Of a stretch of 64,000 nucleotides of DNA, positions 26,386-37,552 are shown in pieces. The position numbers and the translations under genes were made by a program. Below the pieces are notes generated by a model. That model had not been told where the DNA came from. It made no database searches and was given only the letters and a program-made list of their open reading frames with translations. Position 1 is the first letter of the stretch, and the number at the start of each line of letters is the position of its first letter. The DNA is from Adiantum capillus-veneris (Eukaryota > Streptophyta > Polypodiopsida > Polypodiales > Pteridaceae): positions 8,216,501-8,280,500 of the forward strand of contig CM043967.1 of assembly GCA_014529385.2 (NCBI GenBank), in the 5' to 3' direction.

Positions 26386-26911
26386 TGTTGACGACTAAAC
26401 ACTAGAAATCCCATTTTGTATCATTTAATTGTTGATCTACATATTTGATCTATTACAATCTAGATGATCTGCATTTTCATAATTGATAATCTCAAGTGTG
26501 GAAAAGATAGTCTATTTTCCTACAAGCATTTTGCAGATCAACCCATGGAAAAGATAGTCTATTTTCCTACAAGCATTAAATGCTGATTTTAGATTTCTAC
26601 AATACTCCAAATGCATCCAAACTTACCACAAGAATGGACCATGTTGTATTCAATAACTCTATGATGTCAAATCCTTTTTTAAACACCTTGGAAAAATCAT
26701 ACCTATCTTCACTAGTCTTTTTTTAGTAGATCATTTTGAAATGGAAGCACTCAATAGCATTCTCTAAGCAAGATCTACCTATTTCTATGCTCAAAACTTG
26801 ATTTAAACATGCATTTTGTGCAATATGAGCAAAAATAGATCGTAGGTAGGTGTGCTTTTAATCAATTACATATCACAAGAAACTTACATCAAATGGACAA
26901 GCTTTCATTTG

Positions 26912-27159
26912 TGAACGTAGATAGCTATGCTCAAAATTGAAATGGCACATTGTACAAGGGAGATATGAACAAGAGAAGTGAGAGGAAATACACAATCAAT
27001 AGAAGTAATTGTACACTCACTTTCATCATCCAAAACTTGGAAATGCAAATAGCTATGCTCAAAATTGAAATGTCACACTCTATAAGGGAGATATGAACAA
27101 GAGAAGTGAGAGGAAAGATAGAAGCAATCGTACACTCACTTTCATCATCCAAAACTTAG
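26912..27159. repeat. two tandem copies of a ~124-bp unit
   Basis: The unit runs from GATAGCTATGCTCAAAATTG through ACAAGGGAGATATGAACAAG to CTTTCATCATCCAAAACTT. The same two-copy arrangement is present at about 55550-55798, so the duplication predates the separation of the two loci. Confidence 0.75.
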
Positions 27160-27479
27160 GTTTGTTTAACAAAGTTTGGATTTTATTCCCACCAAGGTTT
27201 AAAATAGAGACTTTGATTCAATCTCTGGGTAAAAGAGGGATGAGGATCTCCTCTAAGAAGAAGATAATTACAAATTGAAAGTTATTGACCCCATCTACCT
27301 ATCATACATATATGAATGGATGGGTTCAATCACAAAATGTTTGACTCAATAAAAATTTCATCAATAATCAAAGGTGAAATTTTATAGTAGTTGGGCTTAA
27401 GGTGATATAAATGATATTCCTATTACCTTGGCTTCTAATATTCCCCCCACCTAGTCTGTGTTGTTCACAACACAGCTAC

Positions 27480-27710
27480 CTATTGATAAGGTAGTGTTCC
27501 AAATTTCCTCGTTGCATGTCTTTTCTTCAACTCTTCCAACCCTTGTTGATACTTGTTGCAAAGCTCTTTCTTTGCTATTGTGATGACTATATGGTGAATT
27601 TCTTCTTCTATTGGATGGTTGAAGAGATCATAGTAGAGACCCTTGGTTCCCTCTAGGAATTGTTGGGGTAAGCCCAGCTTGTGGCTCATATGAGAAAGCC
27701 CTCTATCCAC
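27480..27710 (-). pseudogene. unidentified 76-codon frame
   Basis: Reverse-strand frame reading MDRGLSHMSHKLGLPQQFLE and ending ATRKFGTLPYQ. It has balanced composition with a charged helical middle, unlike the simple-sequence frames nearby. Just beyond its 3' end, on the same strand, lies GTGGGGGGAATATTAG, which could be a polypurine tract. It could be the tail of a reverse-strand element nested in the LTR-like region; no family is recognised. Confidence 0.25.
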
Positions 27711-29375
27711 CTAGGACAGGATAGATGATGAGATGATCCAATAGCAAAAGGATGAAACCTCTCTAGCCAATGATTGTAAAGCACTAATCCTACTTAAGAG
27801 GCTATTGTCTAATAAATCAATATCACTTTTGAGTTCTATCAATTGTATCTATACTCTATCCTAATGCTCTTGCACTTGGCATGGCCTAAACCTAATCTTT
27901 GTTGTTGTAGCCCTAACCCTAGCACCATGGTGAGCTTAAGGCTTCATCCACCGTAACCTTGCTTCGCACTAATGGTGCTTAGGGTTGAGCACATGCTTCC
28001 CAATAAAAGATGTCAAAGGAATGGATGGTTCCATACCTATGCCTATGTATCAATTAATCCCTAATTTCATTATATTTCTTAATAATCCCACTCCCTAATC
28101 ACCACTTGGGCATGAGCATGCTCCACTATACTTAGGTGATTAGAGAAGGAGGAAGTCGCATTTAGTTTTTGATTTCTTGCATTATTTTTCTTTGATTAGC
28201 CTTTGCACTTAATGTGATTTCTTCCATCTCCCAATAATCCCTTTGATTTCATAATGTCTTTGCATTATTGGTACGTGTGCAAAGCCAATACTGAGAGCTA
28301 TCCATCATTGACTGACTACTTGCTGCAAAACAGGCCTCATATGTGCAACTAGTTGGCCAATTAATTTGCAATATTAATGCTTCTTCACTTTTTGGAATTA
28401 GTGCAAATCAATAGCTTAAATTTGTGTGTGTGTGTGTGTGTGTGTGTTTTGTGTCTAAAGGCAATTAATGCCCACTGTAGAAAAAACACTCCAAGTTGCT
28501 CCTAATTGGTTTGAGATTGGCCCTACCTTGGTGGGAACCCCCCAAGAATAGGGGCCAATGCTCAACAAAAGGAAGCCACACATGCTTGGAGGTCTACCTT
28601 TTTCTTGTTGCTGCTTGGTACCCTACCCAGACTGCCTGCACATTGCCCAATCTACCCAAAGCTCTATCCGCAATGGTCTGCTCTTGCTCTTGCCCGTGCT
28701 TGCTTCGGACTTGCCCAACTCTACCTACTGCTCTAAAATTCATCAACAATCCTAGATTTCAACTAAAGGGGCAAAACCCCTTTTGATATTCTTTGGTAAA
28801 AGGTGTCAATCCACAAGACAACATTCCTATCAACATGACTCAAGAGAGTGGATCATTGTAAGCAAGGACTCAATGGTTTTTGCTATATCTACAATGACGA
28901 CTGCTAATGGCATTTCCTCAATGGGTGAAACAAATTTGATGAGCATAGAACCACAAAATATCATTCAAAATGTTGGTGATGAACCATTGAATGATCTTTG
29001 TGGCTTCGTCATTGATCGACACATTTTTGTAGGCTAAATTGACGTGCACATAGTGCCATAAAATCACCTTTTGCCATGGATTCCTCTTTGTCATGTTTTT
29101 GAAAACTTAACCATGAGAAACAACAAATAATGGTTGTGATGCTAAGCTCACCACTTTGATAGTGAATAAAGGCTATCAACCTACCATGGCCCATTTTTAT
29201 TGTATCTCAAGTGTCGGTGGGCTACCAAGCCTCACCATTTCAATGGTAGCAAAGTGAAAACCAGAGATACTAATACGTCACATCGTGGGATGTAACTGAC
29301 TCGCATGGAGGCTACAAGAGGTTTTCAATCCCTTGGAAAAACCATTCACAAATTACTACTCTCAAGTGTGAATCT

Positions 29376-29425
<50 letters not shown>

Positions 29426-29925
29426 TCACCAAAAGCTAGCCTTCCAACCACAAGTGCACATGCATGTTTCACTAAGATTAAGTGCTTCAAACAAAACCAA
29501 ACTTTCTAGGAATCTACACAAGACTAAAAAAGGAACCTCTCTATGGTCTCAAATCTTAGATCCAAAACTTGAGAAAATTTACGCCTATCTTATAAGGTCT
29601 ATTTTTAGCAAAATTGTCTTTGATGTGTGATACACTCAATAGCTTCATCTAAGGAAGCTCTACCCTCTCCTATATTGACTCATAAAACTAGTTAAAAATG
29701 TACCCTAGATAATTAAGTTACAAGCTCAAAGCTATCAAGCTTAATATAATCAGTAAACACTCATAATACAATCATAAAAATAATAATTATTGTTGTGAAT
29801 TTTTCTTTCATCACATGTGGTCCCAATTTCAGTGGTATGGATTAGCTTAGCTACTGTAAGGTGTGAGCTTTGCACAATGTTTTTCTTTCATCCACCCTAG
29901 CTAGCACAATCCCATTGCCATCAAC

Positions 29926-29937
29926 TGGTATCAAAGC
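29926..29937 (+). other. primer-binding site, initiator-Met type (one mismatch)
   Basis: TGGTATCAAAGC differs from the canonical TGGTATCAGAGC by one base and follows CCATCA by two bases. At the other locus the same position reads TGCTATTAGAGC (56299-56310), more decayed. Confidence 0.55.
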
Positions 29938-30459
29938 TATGTTGTGCTAGCTAGGTTTATTGCTATGCATTGTGTGTTTGATGTGATCAGCATTTACTAA
30001 TTAGTTACCCTAATTATGCACTTGATTACTCTCTTTTTCATCATGTGCTACTAGAAAATAAGCTACACAATTGCAGTGCAACTCTCATGGATTTTAAGCA
30101 TGTTCATGGAGAGCCACTACCCTCATTCATGGGAGGAACTCACAATTAGAATCAATTAGTGCATGTTTTTTAATTATTACACTTGCATGTACGTTGCATT
30201 TTAGTGTTATTCTTGCATAATTTGTGGCAATAATTGAATTTGATCAAGGCCAAGAATTGCCACATTAACTTTGTGTGGAGGTAGTACTCTCCAAGTCCTC
30301 CCCGAGACGAGTCTTCAAGCACCCCATTTTGACATCAGGAGCCCGCTCATCTCCATCCCCAAATTTTAACTAAAATTAGGTGTGTGTGTGTGTGTGTGTG
30401 TGTGTAGCTCTGCCGAATCTGAGCTCATGTTACTACTATTAGGAGACTTTGACACGCAA
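29938..30459 (+). other. leader of the decayed element, no gene seen
   Basis: Non-coding, downstream of the PBS. The first 100 bases resemble 56311-56400, so both loci carry the same leader. It contains a (TG)n tract at 30380-30405. Confidence 0.35.
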
Positions 30460-30640
30460 GTGCTCATGGTGTGGTGGTTAGTGCACTATAAATAGTGTAT
30501 TCAATTCATTGGTGAGGGTTCAAGTCGCCAATGCGTATTTTAGTAATGGATCATGGGCAAACTCAAGGCTAGTACTCAACTACAAATTAAGGCTGAGGTT
30601 GGGTCTGTAGGAGCCCTATTCACATGATATAGAATGTTCT
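30460..30640 (+). mobile_element. tRNA-derived SINE-like segment
   Basis: TGGTGTGGTGG at 30467-30477 fits an RNA polymerase III A box with one mismatch, and GGTTCAAGTCG at 30517-30527 fits a B box with one mismatch. The 50-base spacing is that of tRNA genes. No clean tRNA cloverleaf can be drawn, so a tRNA-related SINE head is more likely than a tRNA gene. The 3' end and target duplication were not identified. Confidence 0.35.
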
Positions 30641-31213
30641 CACTCCGTACCAGTTTGAGATGAAGACAAACCAAAAGGATCAACTAGAGTAGGAGGATCT
30701 CTATCACTTGATTCAGAGGGAAAATGAAGGAGGTTCTAGTGCACCTAGTGCACCACCATGAGTCCTCTATTGGCCACCAAAGAATAAGGCTTCATATAAA
30801 AGTTAGCGGGTTCAACAAGACTGATACTCTCTAATTTATCACTACTACTGATTAGAAAATTTGGTTTATACCAAAATTCAAAGAAAAGGGGGAAGGAATT
30901 TAGATGATGGAAACAACTACTAATTTAGCATGCAGATGGAATGGTAACTTCCAAGAATAGACTGGTACATAGTACAATCTCTTAGAAGTTCAGTCAAAAT
31001 GTTAAAAATAGGGCTCACTACTTCATTTTTGGAATCCCTAGTATCCCTAAGTGATTGACTCTTTGGCTAGAGCTTTGTACCTTGTATCTCAGAGCTCTTC
31101 AGTTCTAGTTTTGTCTTGTCTCAAGTACTTACTGATCTAAACTAACTACCAACTTAGAATAGCTGTCGTAAAGTGTTTAGCTCATTCCAAGCATAGTGTA
31201 TCCCACGCATCTC
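30641..31213. other. no gene recognised
   Basis: AT-rich intervening sequence up to the TTAA target of the piggyBac element. No long frame or repeat noted. Confidence 0.4.
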
Positions 31214-31232
31214 TTAACACTAGGTTGGTAAC
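31214..31232 (+). repeat. piggyBac left TTAA plus 15-bp TIR
   Basis: TTAA then CACTAGGTTGGTAAC. Exact inverted counterpart at the right end. Confidence 0.9.
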
Positions 31233-31268
31233 AGGACAGATTTATGTCCTAGGACACTTTTATGTCCT
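31233..31268. promoter_or_regulatory. two subterminal palindromes, likely transposase-binding
   Basis: AGGACAGATTTATGTCCT and AGGACACTTTTATGTCCT abut each other directly inside the left TIR. The second is repeated exactly at the right end (36644-36661). Each is an inverted 6-mer around six A/T-rich bases. Confidence 0.6.
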
Positions 31269-31661
31269 ATTAACTCGCAATTTTGCCCGAATTAATTCTA
31301 AAAATATAAATAGGACTAGTACATGGGACCAATCCTCAAATTTCTCAAAAGACTTGAAAAAAACTTGGAATTAATTTCAAACCGGTTGCATGCCAGCAAG
31401 GTTGGGTAATTAACTCAATGAATAATTCAATTGATGGATTTTATGACAATTGGCCAATTGTCCATGGCATGTCATACAAGAAAAATGCTTCCATGAGCGT
31501 GCCTAGGCTCTAAATTGGGGGTGGATCTTGACCGTAGGTTGAAGAGGGGATCCAAGGGTTGAGGGTGAAAGCCCCAAAACCCAAAATTGAGTGAGCCCTT
31601 GAGCGGGGTCTGGTAAAAACCGATTTTTCCCCTCTTGGAGCTGCCGAATTTTGCAACGTAG

Positions 31662-34154
31662 ATGGCGTCAAATCAGAGGCGTTATGATGCAGGGGAAGTT
31701 GGTTGCAGAAGCGCTGGACACTACCCATAGTTTTTTCAAGCCCAAGAAGGTGCACTCTTGCAGGTCCCGACAGTTTGGTTTGGGGCATCATGGGCTGAGC
31801 AAGAATTTGGAGAAAAGCATACAGAGGTCTTCTTTTTTGGTGTCCTGCAAAAATACTCAGTTAAAAAGCAGAAGTTCTCTCGCCGATTTGAGGGGGATTC
31901 AAAGGATTATTCAGCTTCATGGGATGATGTTGCAGAATTTGTTGTGCGGAGCTCTCAACGGGTGCATTCTCCTCAAAGAAACTGTGAGGTAAGACAAGAA
32001 TCTACACCTCCACCTTCTTCATTTGGAATTGGTGAATCAAGTCATGCACCTATTCTATCAAAATGTAATTTGGGGGCTGCAAATGATTTTGATGCCCCGC
32101 TTGTTGGGGGGGAAGAGAACATAACGCATGTTGAAGAAGAGGCTGAAGAGACTCCACTTGACCCAACCCCACTTGGTAGGCGTCCTAGAAGACCACCTAA
32201 ATCACATAAGCGGGGTAGACCAAAAGCATCATGCATGCCTGCAAATGGCACACCTGAAAATGTATCACCCAAATATAGTAAATCTGCATGTGGTGGCCGA
32301 CCTAGAAAATGTAAGCCTTCCCAAGAAGGGGGCAGACCTGGCCCTTCAAGCATCCCATTTGATGTTGCTAATGATGATGAAAGTGATGATGAGCATGCAT
32401 CAGAAGGTGAGGGGGTTGAATGTGGTGACAATGAAATATTGGAAGCCGAGGGTCCTGTACTTCATGACTCTCCTGATGGAGATGCACATTTTGTTGATGT
32501 GATTCCTCCACAGTGGAAGAGTGGTGATGAATTAGAGCAAGAGCCACATGGTACATTTCGGGCTCTTCCACCTTTCAATGGTGTCAAGGGAACAGACTTG
32601 GGACATATGCCACGTGAATTTTGTGAGTTTCATTTGTTTTTTATGCTCTTTCCACTTGACCTTGTTGATCATGTTATTAGTGAGACTAATGCATATGCCG
32701 AGAAAGAGAGGCAAAGGTGTGGCCGGTTGCATGACTCCATGCGAAGATGGGCTCCAATAGATCGGCATTCTTTCCTACGCTTCATGGGTGTAGCTTTGGG
32801 CATGGCACTACACTACATGCTGTCAAAGCAACATTATTGGAAAGATGAGGTAAGAGGCTCCCTTCTATTTCCTAATTTTGGTGAAAAGATGAGTCAAACT
32901 ACATTCCAGAAAATCAAAAGGTTTTTGCATGTACGGGACAATGCACAAAGACCACCTCGGGGAACTAGAGAGCACAGGTTATGGCAATTGCTTGAGCTAG
33001 AGGAGAGGTTGAATTACACTTTTCAAAAGCATTATAATTTAGGTCAATGTGTGACTGTGGATGATCGCATAATTCCTTCTAAGTGTAAATTGAATCCATG
33101 CAGAGTTTACAATCCCAAAAAGCCTCATAAATTTGGTATCCAAGTTTGGAATCTATGTGACTCCGCCACGGGGTATAATTTTTTATTTCAAATTTATGAC
33201 AAGATGCCATGTACTGAATTGTCTTTTTATGTTGTTGCAAATTTGGTGAAGACATTGCCAAGAAAAGGGCACCATGTATTCTTTGATAGGTACTTCACAT
33301 CTGTGAAGCTTTTGGAGCACCTAAGAAGTGAAGGTCAAGGTGGCACCGGCACTTATGTATGTAATAGGAAGCACTTTCCCGCCACCCAAATGTTGCATTT
33401 GGGTAAGAGAGCACGGGGTGCTTGTCGGTTTGCTTATTGTAAGAAGCAAGGTCTTGTTGCTTGTTCTTGGATGGACAAAAAAGAGATTCTTTTTGCTTCT
33501 AATTGCTATGGTGTGCAAAAAGATGAGGTGTTGCGCTTGGTTGGTGATAAGAGATTGCCTTTCTCATGTCCGGCACTTGCCGTGAAATATAATGCATGCA
33601 AGGCTGGTTGTGATGTCTTTGATAGCATGGTTCTTGGTAGTGGCTATAGCTTGCAAAGTACAATGCATGGTTTTAAGTGGTGGCATGCAGGTTTTTGGGG
33701 TCTCATGGATTCTGTTTTTACAAATTGCTGGATTATATGGAAGGAAATGCATGGCAAAAAGGATGTGTGTAGATTTGACTTTATGCTCCATATGCATGAG
33801 CAGTTGGTGGACAATGCATTTCGGCCTTATGTATGCAAGAGGCCAGTTGTTGAGGATGCATACAATGGTCACTTTCCTATCCGTTTGCATGATGTAGCCA
33901 GCAAGTACTGTGTCGTTTGTTCAGCTAAGCGAAAGAAGCTTGTTTCGGAGCATAAGGAGGTTGATAGCTCAAAGCCATCACACACCATTTGGGGGTGTGG
34001 TAAGTGTCAAAAGGTTATGTGTGCTGACCCTTGCTTCAAGGAATTCCATGCAAGGGTTGTTATCGACTTTCTTTATGATGGGTGCTCAAGAGTCTCTAGA
34101 CGACGTCATCCGCCCTTATGTAACTTCTCTGTATCACTCTCTCTTTATGTGTAG
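31662..34154 (+). CDS. piggyBac-like transposase (DDE_Tnp_1_7 type)
   Basis: Cut-and-paste transposase. The open frame runs 31758-34154 (798 codons, numbered here). Residues 140-190 hold AT-hook-like basic Gly-Arg-Pro motifs (KRGRPK, CGGRPRK), followed by an acidic stretch. The catalytic core starts near 285 (PREFCEFHLFFMLFPLD; HSFLRFMGVALGMALHY; TFQKIKRFLHVRDN). The expected catalytic aspartates are D435 in TVDDRIIPSK, D510 in HHVFFDRYFTS and D619/D622 in AGCDVFDSM. KPHKFGIQVW and FKWWHAGFWGLMDSV are also typical. Residues 718-764 (CVVC...CGKC...C...C...H) form the C-terminal cysteine-rich finger. The first codon of the frame is TTG, so I suggest a start at ATG 31662 with a 66-nt GT-AG intron at 31698-31763, which keeps the frame and removes a TAG at 31728. 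That splice is a prediction. No other stop or frameshift is seen. Confidence 0.85.
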
Positions 34155-36643
34155 GTATTTTTTGCATACATGGCTGGTTTTTGTGCTCATTGACTCCCTT
34201 TTTTGTTTGTTTGCAGGAAAGCTTTTGCAGGTGGGATGCTATTGGCTGGTTTTTGATGTAAAATGCTGGTTTTTGCTGCAGAATGCTGGTGTATTTTGCT
34301 ACAGAACAGGTTTTGTGCTCATTGACTCCTTTTTTTGTTTGTTTGCAGGAAAGGGTTTGTAGGTTTCAAGCTATTGGTTGGTTTTTGCTGCAAAATCCTA
34401 GTTTTTGTTCATGGCTAGCTGTTGTTCATGGCTGGTGTTCGGCGATGGTTGATTTTTGTTTATGGCTGGCTTCTTATCATGGCTGGGTTTTGTTAGGTAT
34501 GTCTATTACACAAAAACCTTTTGTATTAGCTTTCTTCTTGCTTGTATGGATGTATCATCATGGTTTTTTCCCACTTGTGATATGGTTATGGCATCATAAG
34601 CCTGCTCACTTTTGCATCATGTTTATGGTATTCTGTAGGCAGCGGCTTATACCTTCCTTTTGGTAGCAGCGGATACACATGTAGTGGCTAAAGGAACTAT
34701 TACATGGAAGATTGTGTTTTGATTGCAGTGGTAGCAGATAGTGATGATAGACATTTTGGCCAGTTTTAGTGCGACATGGATATTATGTATCACCTATATG
34801 AGGCATTTTGTCAAGTCTTTTGTCACTTGGAATTGTGCTTTGCATTGATGTTTCTGCATCAGGCTCATGACATGCTTGGTTATGGAAGGGATTCTAAATT
34901 GTTCCAGACTTGGTGATTCGATTTCTTCATGTCTTTGCCTTGTGAAGTGTGTTTCACCATGTATATCTTTGCATCAATTTTGTGAGGTGATTTATGTGTA
35001 TGTATTGAGATGATAATTTATCTTGCCATGTATTTTGAACATGGACTTGCAACATGTGCTAAGCTATGGTTATTATGGCTTTAGTCGTCTTGGTGCATAG
35101 CCCTATCAACTTCATCTTTTTTGGTTTAATTATTTCTATCTAATGCGACCTGTTGATAGGTGAATAGCCCTATTAGTTTTATCTTTGTTGGTTTAATTAT
35201 TTCTATCTAATGCTTTTGTTTTGTGCTAGGCTTGATCATGGACAAATCTGCCCTTCATCTCTAGAGCAAATGACAGAAACTTGGTTCGCAGAGTTTCGTA
35301 TGGGTGTATGCTCATGGGTGCGTGTGTGTGGGGTGTGTGTGTGTGGGAGTATATGTTCATGCGTGGTAGTATTTGTGGATACTATGCATGATGTAGCTAA
35401 AGGGTTATATCGTCTTGTGGTTCACAACCATGAGCTTATAGCTGCACTTTTTTGTTATAGGTGAATTTGATCTTTTCTTGTATTCATCTAGGTATATATA
35501 AGTCGTCTTGGTCTTTATCTTGCCTTGTATTTTTGTCGGCTTTTATGTTTTTGTTGAAACATGGAATTGGAACATGTGCCAAGTTATGGTTATTATGGCA
35601 TTGTTGCCTTGTTATGGCTAGGGCTATATTACAATGTAATGAATAGTTTTGAAGATGTTAGAATGCTTATTATGGCTACTATTTTGGCCAATGTACATAT
35701 GGTTTTTTTCCAAATGGTTGTATGCTATTGTTCATTAGGTCTATCTATCCTTGCGACTATGTTCATTGTAACTTACGTTGGTTGAAGAGTGGTATGTGCA
35801 AGTTTGTGGAAGTGTGGTGGTAATACCAACAGGTTATGCATGTTGGGATGGAAGCATTTGTTTTTGGTTATAGGTTGGGACCTTGACATGTTATCTTTGT
35901 GTTACTTTGAACGGCTCTACTAAGAGATTTCTTTATCTTTGAGGAAGAAAATACTTTGTTCTATAATGTTTTTTAATTGCTATTGTGCATATTATTTTCA
36001 TGCCATCTCTTTTTCATTGTGTATTATATATACCTTATCATTAGAGCTTGATACAAGCCTCCAATTTTTTTCCTCTGCAATATAACCTACTAGTATTACA
36101 GTGTTTTGTAGTTGGGAAATAGAATGTCGTGAATAATCTCCTTCTCATTATGAATGTAAAAGGCAAATAATTGGCTTCTTTGTGTCGATGACATCTAGGA
36201 AAGAGTTATAGTTCTCATGAAGTGGATGGTATACTAAATTGAACTCTCATTTAGGTATTTGCAGCCCGACATGTGCGTACACCCCAAACTGTCTAAAAAA
36301 CATGCTAATTTGGAGTAAAATGTAAACCATCTAGTAGAATTTTTGAGGTAGTGAGCACTCATTTATTTGAAAGCTATAATATTGTAGATCCCTAGAAAAA
36401 TGTCAGAATGGCTAGACCAATTTTTATTTTAGAATACCAAGTGATGTACTAATGAGATTCCCTGTTTTTTGCTGTTTGTTCAAATGCACTTACTTTGAGA
36501 GCTCGGTTCTCCCATTGGATTGTACATTTTACCATACTTATAATTTTTCCAAAATCACATGGGTATTGTGAATGTGCTCAATGAAGGGTTTTGTGAATGG
36601 AGTCATCTTCTAGGAATTGTAAAGTTTTTCTTAAACCCTACAA
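34155..36643 (+). other. piggyBac 3' non-coding region
   Basis: No second gene seen. A 45-base segment (TGTGCTCATTGACTCC, then TTTGTTTGTTTGCAGGAAAG) occurs at 34176-34221 and again at 34309-34353. Copies of CTGGTTTTTG lie between and after them. The rest is T-rich and may be 3' UTR plus spacer. Confidence 0.5.
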
Positions 36644-36685
36644 AGGACACTTTTATGTCCTGTTAGGTTACCAACCTAGTGTTAA
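36644..36685 (-). repeat. piggyBac right end: subterminal palindrome, TIR, TTAA
   Basis: AGGACACTTTTATGTCCT (36644-36661), then GTTACCAACCTAGTG (36667-36681), then TTAA (36682-36685). The palindrome is five bases from the TIR here but directly next to it at the left end. Confidence 0.85.
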
Positions 36686-36834
36686 ATTGGTATAGGGCCA
36701 CATTATATGTCCTTGAATAGACACAATGTTTGCTCACATGCACCTTGTACAAATGTTTGTTTGGGATGACTCAGAATAGAAAGGGGGGAGCAGCAGTAGA
36801 TGTAGTAGCCTATTGCAAGACCATGAGTTGTTAG

Positions 36835-37531
36835 TGTTAGTAGTGGCTAACACATGCTACACTGATTATGGACCAAGTTGGGGATGTGCACAATATTTCC
36901 TATTCACATTGTATAAAATATTGGGTTCATTTGGGAGTTCCAAATTGTATATGCTAGAGGGCTCAACTTAATCCCGTAGTAGAAAGGCTTGTGGTGTATG
37001 CCTTTATAAGAAAGCCTTTTATGCAAAAAGAATTGATTCTCGAGGATCCATTCTTGAGTACTCACTCTTGAGAGCTCACTCTTGTGTGTTCACTCCATGG
37101 ATGGACTAGCCTTGAGCTTAATACCCATGCTTAGAAGGCTAGTACTAATCCTCTGTACTTAGAGAATCATTTCTTAATCTAATATCTACTTTCTTCATTA
37201 GTCTTAATTCTTCTATATTCCATTATTTCATGAAGTAGTTCCACCTTCTCATAATTCTAGATTTGAGTGTGTAGTGATGACTTATTGCTTATTGACCACT
37301 CCTATCATTCTATGAGTACTCAATTTGTGATACTTAATAGCTCTAATTAGGTTGATTAAGTAGATTCTTAATCTTGTATTAGAGCATATGCCCTATTGTT
37401 TGCTCGTGTGTGGATGGGTTTAATGAGACTCAAGAACCATCCTCCAAGCTCTATCCGGGTTGCCGATCCTAGGATTGATAACTTTGTTAGTCTTGGGTTG
37501 TGATTAGGTGATGCTACGATGACGCCCAACA
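36835..37531 (+). repeat. 5' LTR of the tRNA-Asp element
   Basis: Begins TGTTAGTAGTGGC and ends GACGCCCAACA two bases before the PBS. It aligns with 43371-44210 over most of its length. Confidence 0.8.
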
Positions 37532-37533
37532 TT

Positions 37534-37552
37534 TGGCACCATTGCCGGGCAT
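37534..37552 (+). other. decayed primer-binding site, tRNA-Asp
   Basis: TGGCACCATTGCCGGGCAT matches the complement of the plant tRNA-Asp 3' end, TGGCGCCGTTGCCGGGGAT, at 16 of 19 positions. Two of the three differences are CpG to CpA changes, as expected from deamination of methylated cytosine. Confidence 0.65.

Larger units (their letters stand above)
26386..29923 (+). mobile_element. LTR-like region, probably a long LTR
   Basis: It begins TGTTGACGAC after the purine run GAATGGGGGGTAG and ends CCATTGCCATCA two bases before a tRNA-Met-type PBS (29926). Part of it (about 26605-27340) recurs at 55243-55985, and its last 60 bases recur just before a decayed PBS at 56299. It includes a 31-bp direct repeat (26498 and 26546), an approximately 124-bp tandem duplication (26912-27159) and TG microsatellites (28424-28447, 29380-29423). 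The 27.4-29.6 kb part has no match in the second copy and may be an insertion. Length and unity are therefore uncertain. Confidence 0.4.
31218..36681 (+). mobile_element. complete piggyBac-type DNA transposon (5464 bp)
   Basis: The left end CACTAGGTTGGTAAC (31218-31232) is an exact inverted match to the right end (36667-36681). TTAA lies directly outside each (31214-31217 and 36682-36685), the target-site duplication specific to piggyBac. The element carries one transposase gene on the plus strand and about 2.5 kb of non-coding sequence after it. Palindromic subterminal motifs AGGACA-N6-TGTCCT occur twice at the left (31233-31250, 31251-31268) and once at the right (36644-36661), likely transposase-binding sites. 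Intact TIRs and an open transposase frame suggest recent insertion. Confidence 0.9.

Noticed and set aside
30460-30540. A tRNA gene
   Set aside because: Pol III boxes are imperfect and no acceptor or anticodon stem can be paired; kept as SINE-like only.
31510-33897. Other-frame ORFs across the transposase (for example 32042-32431 minus, 33564-33890 minus, 33592-33897 plus)
   Set aside because: Shadows of the transposase frame, which alone has family motifs.
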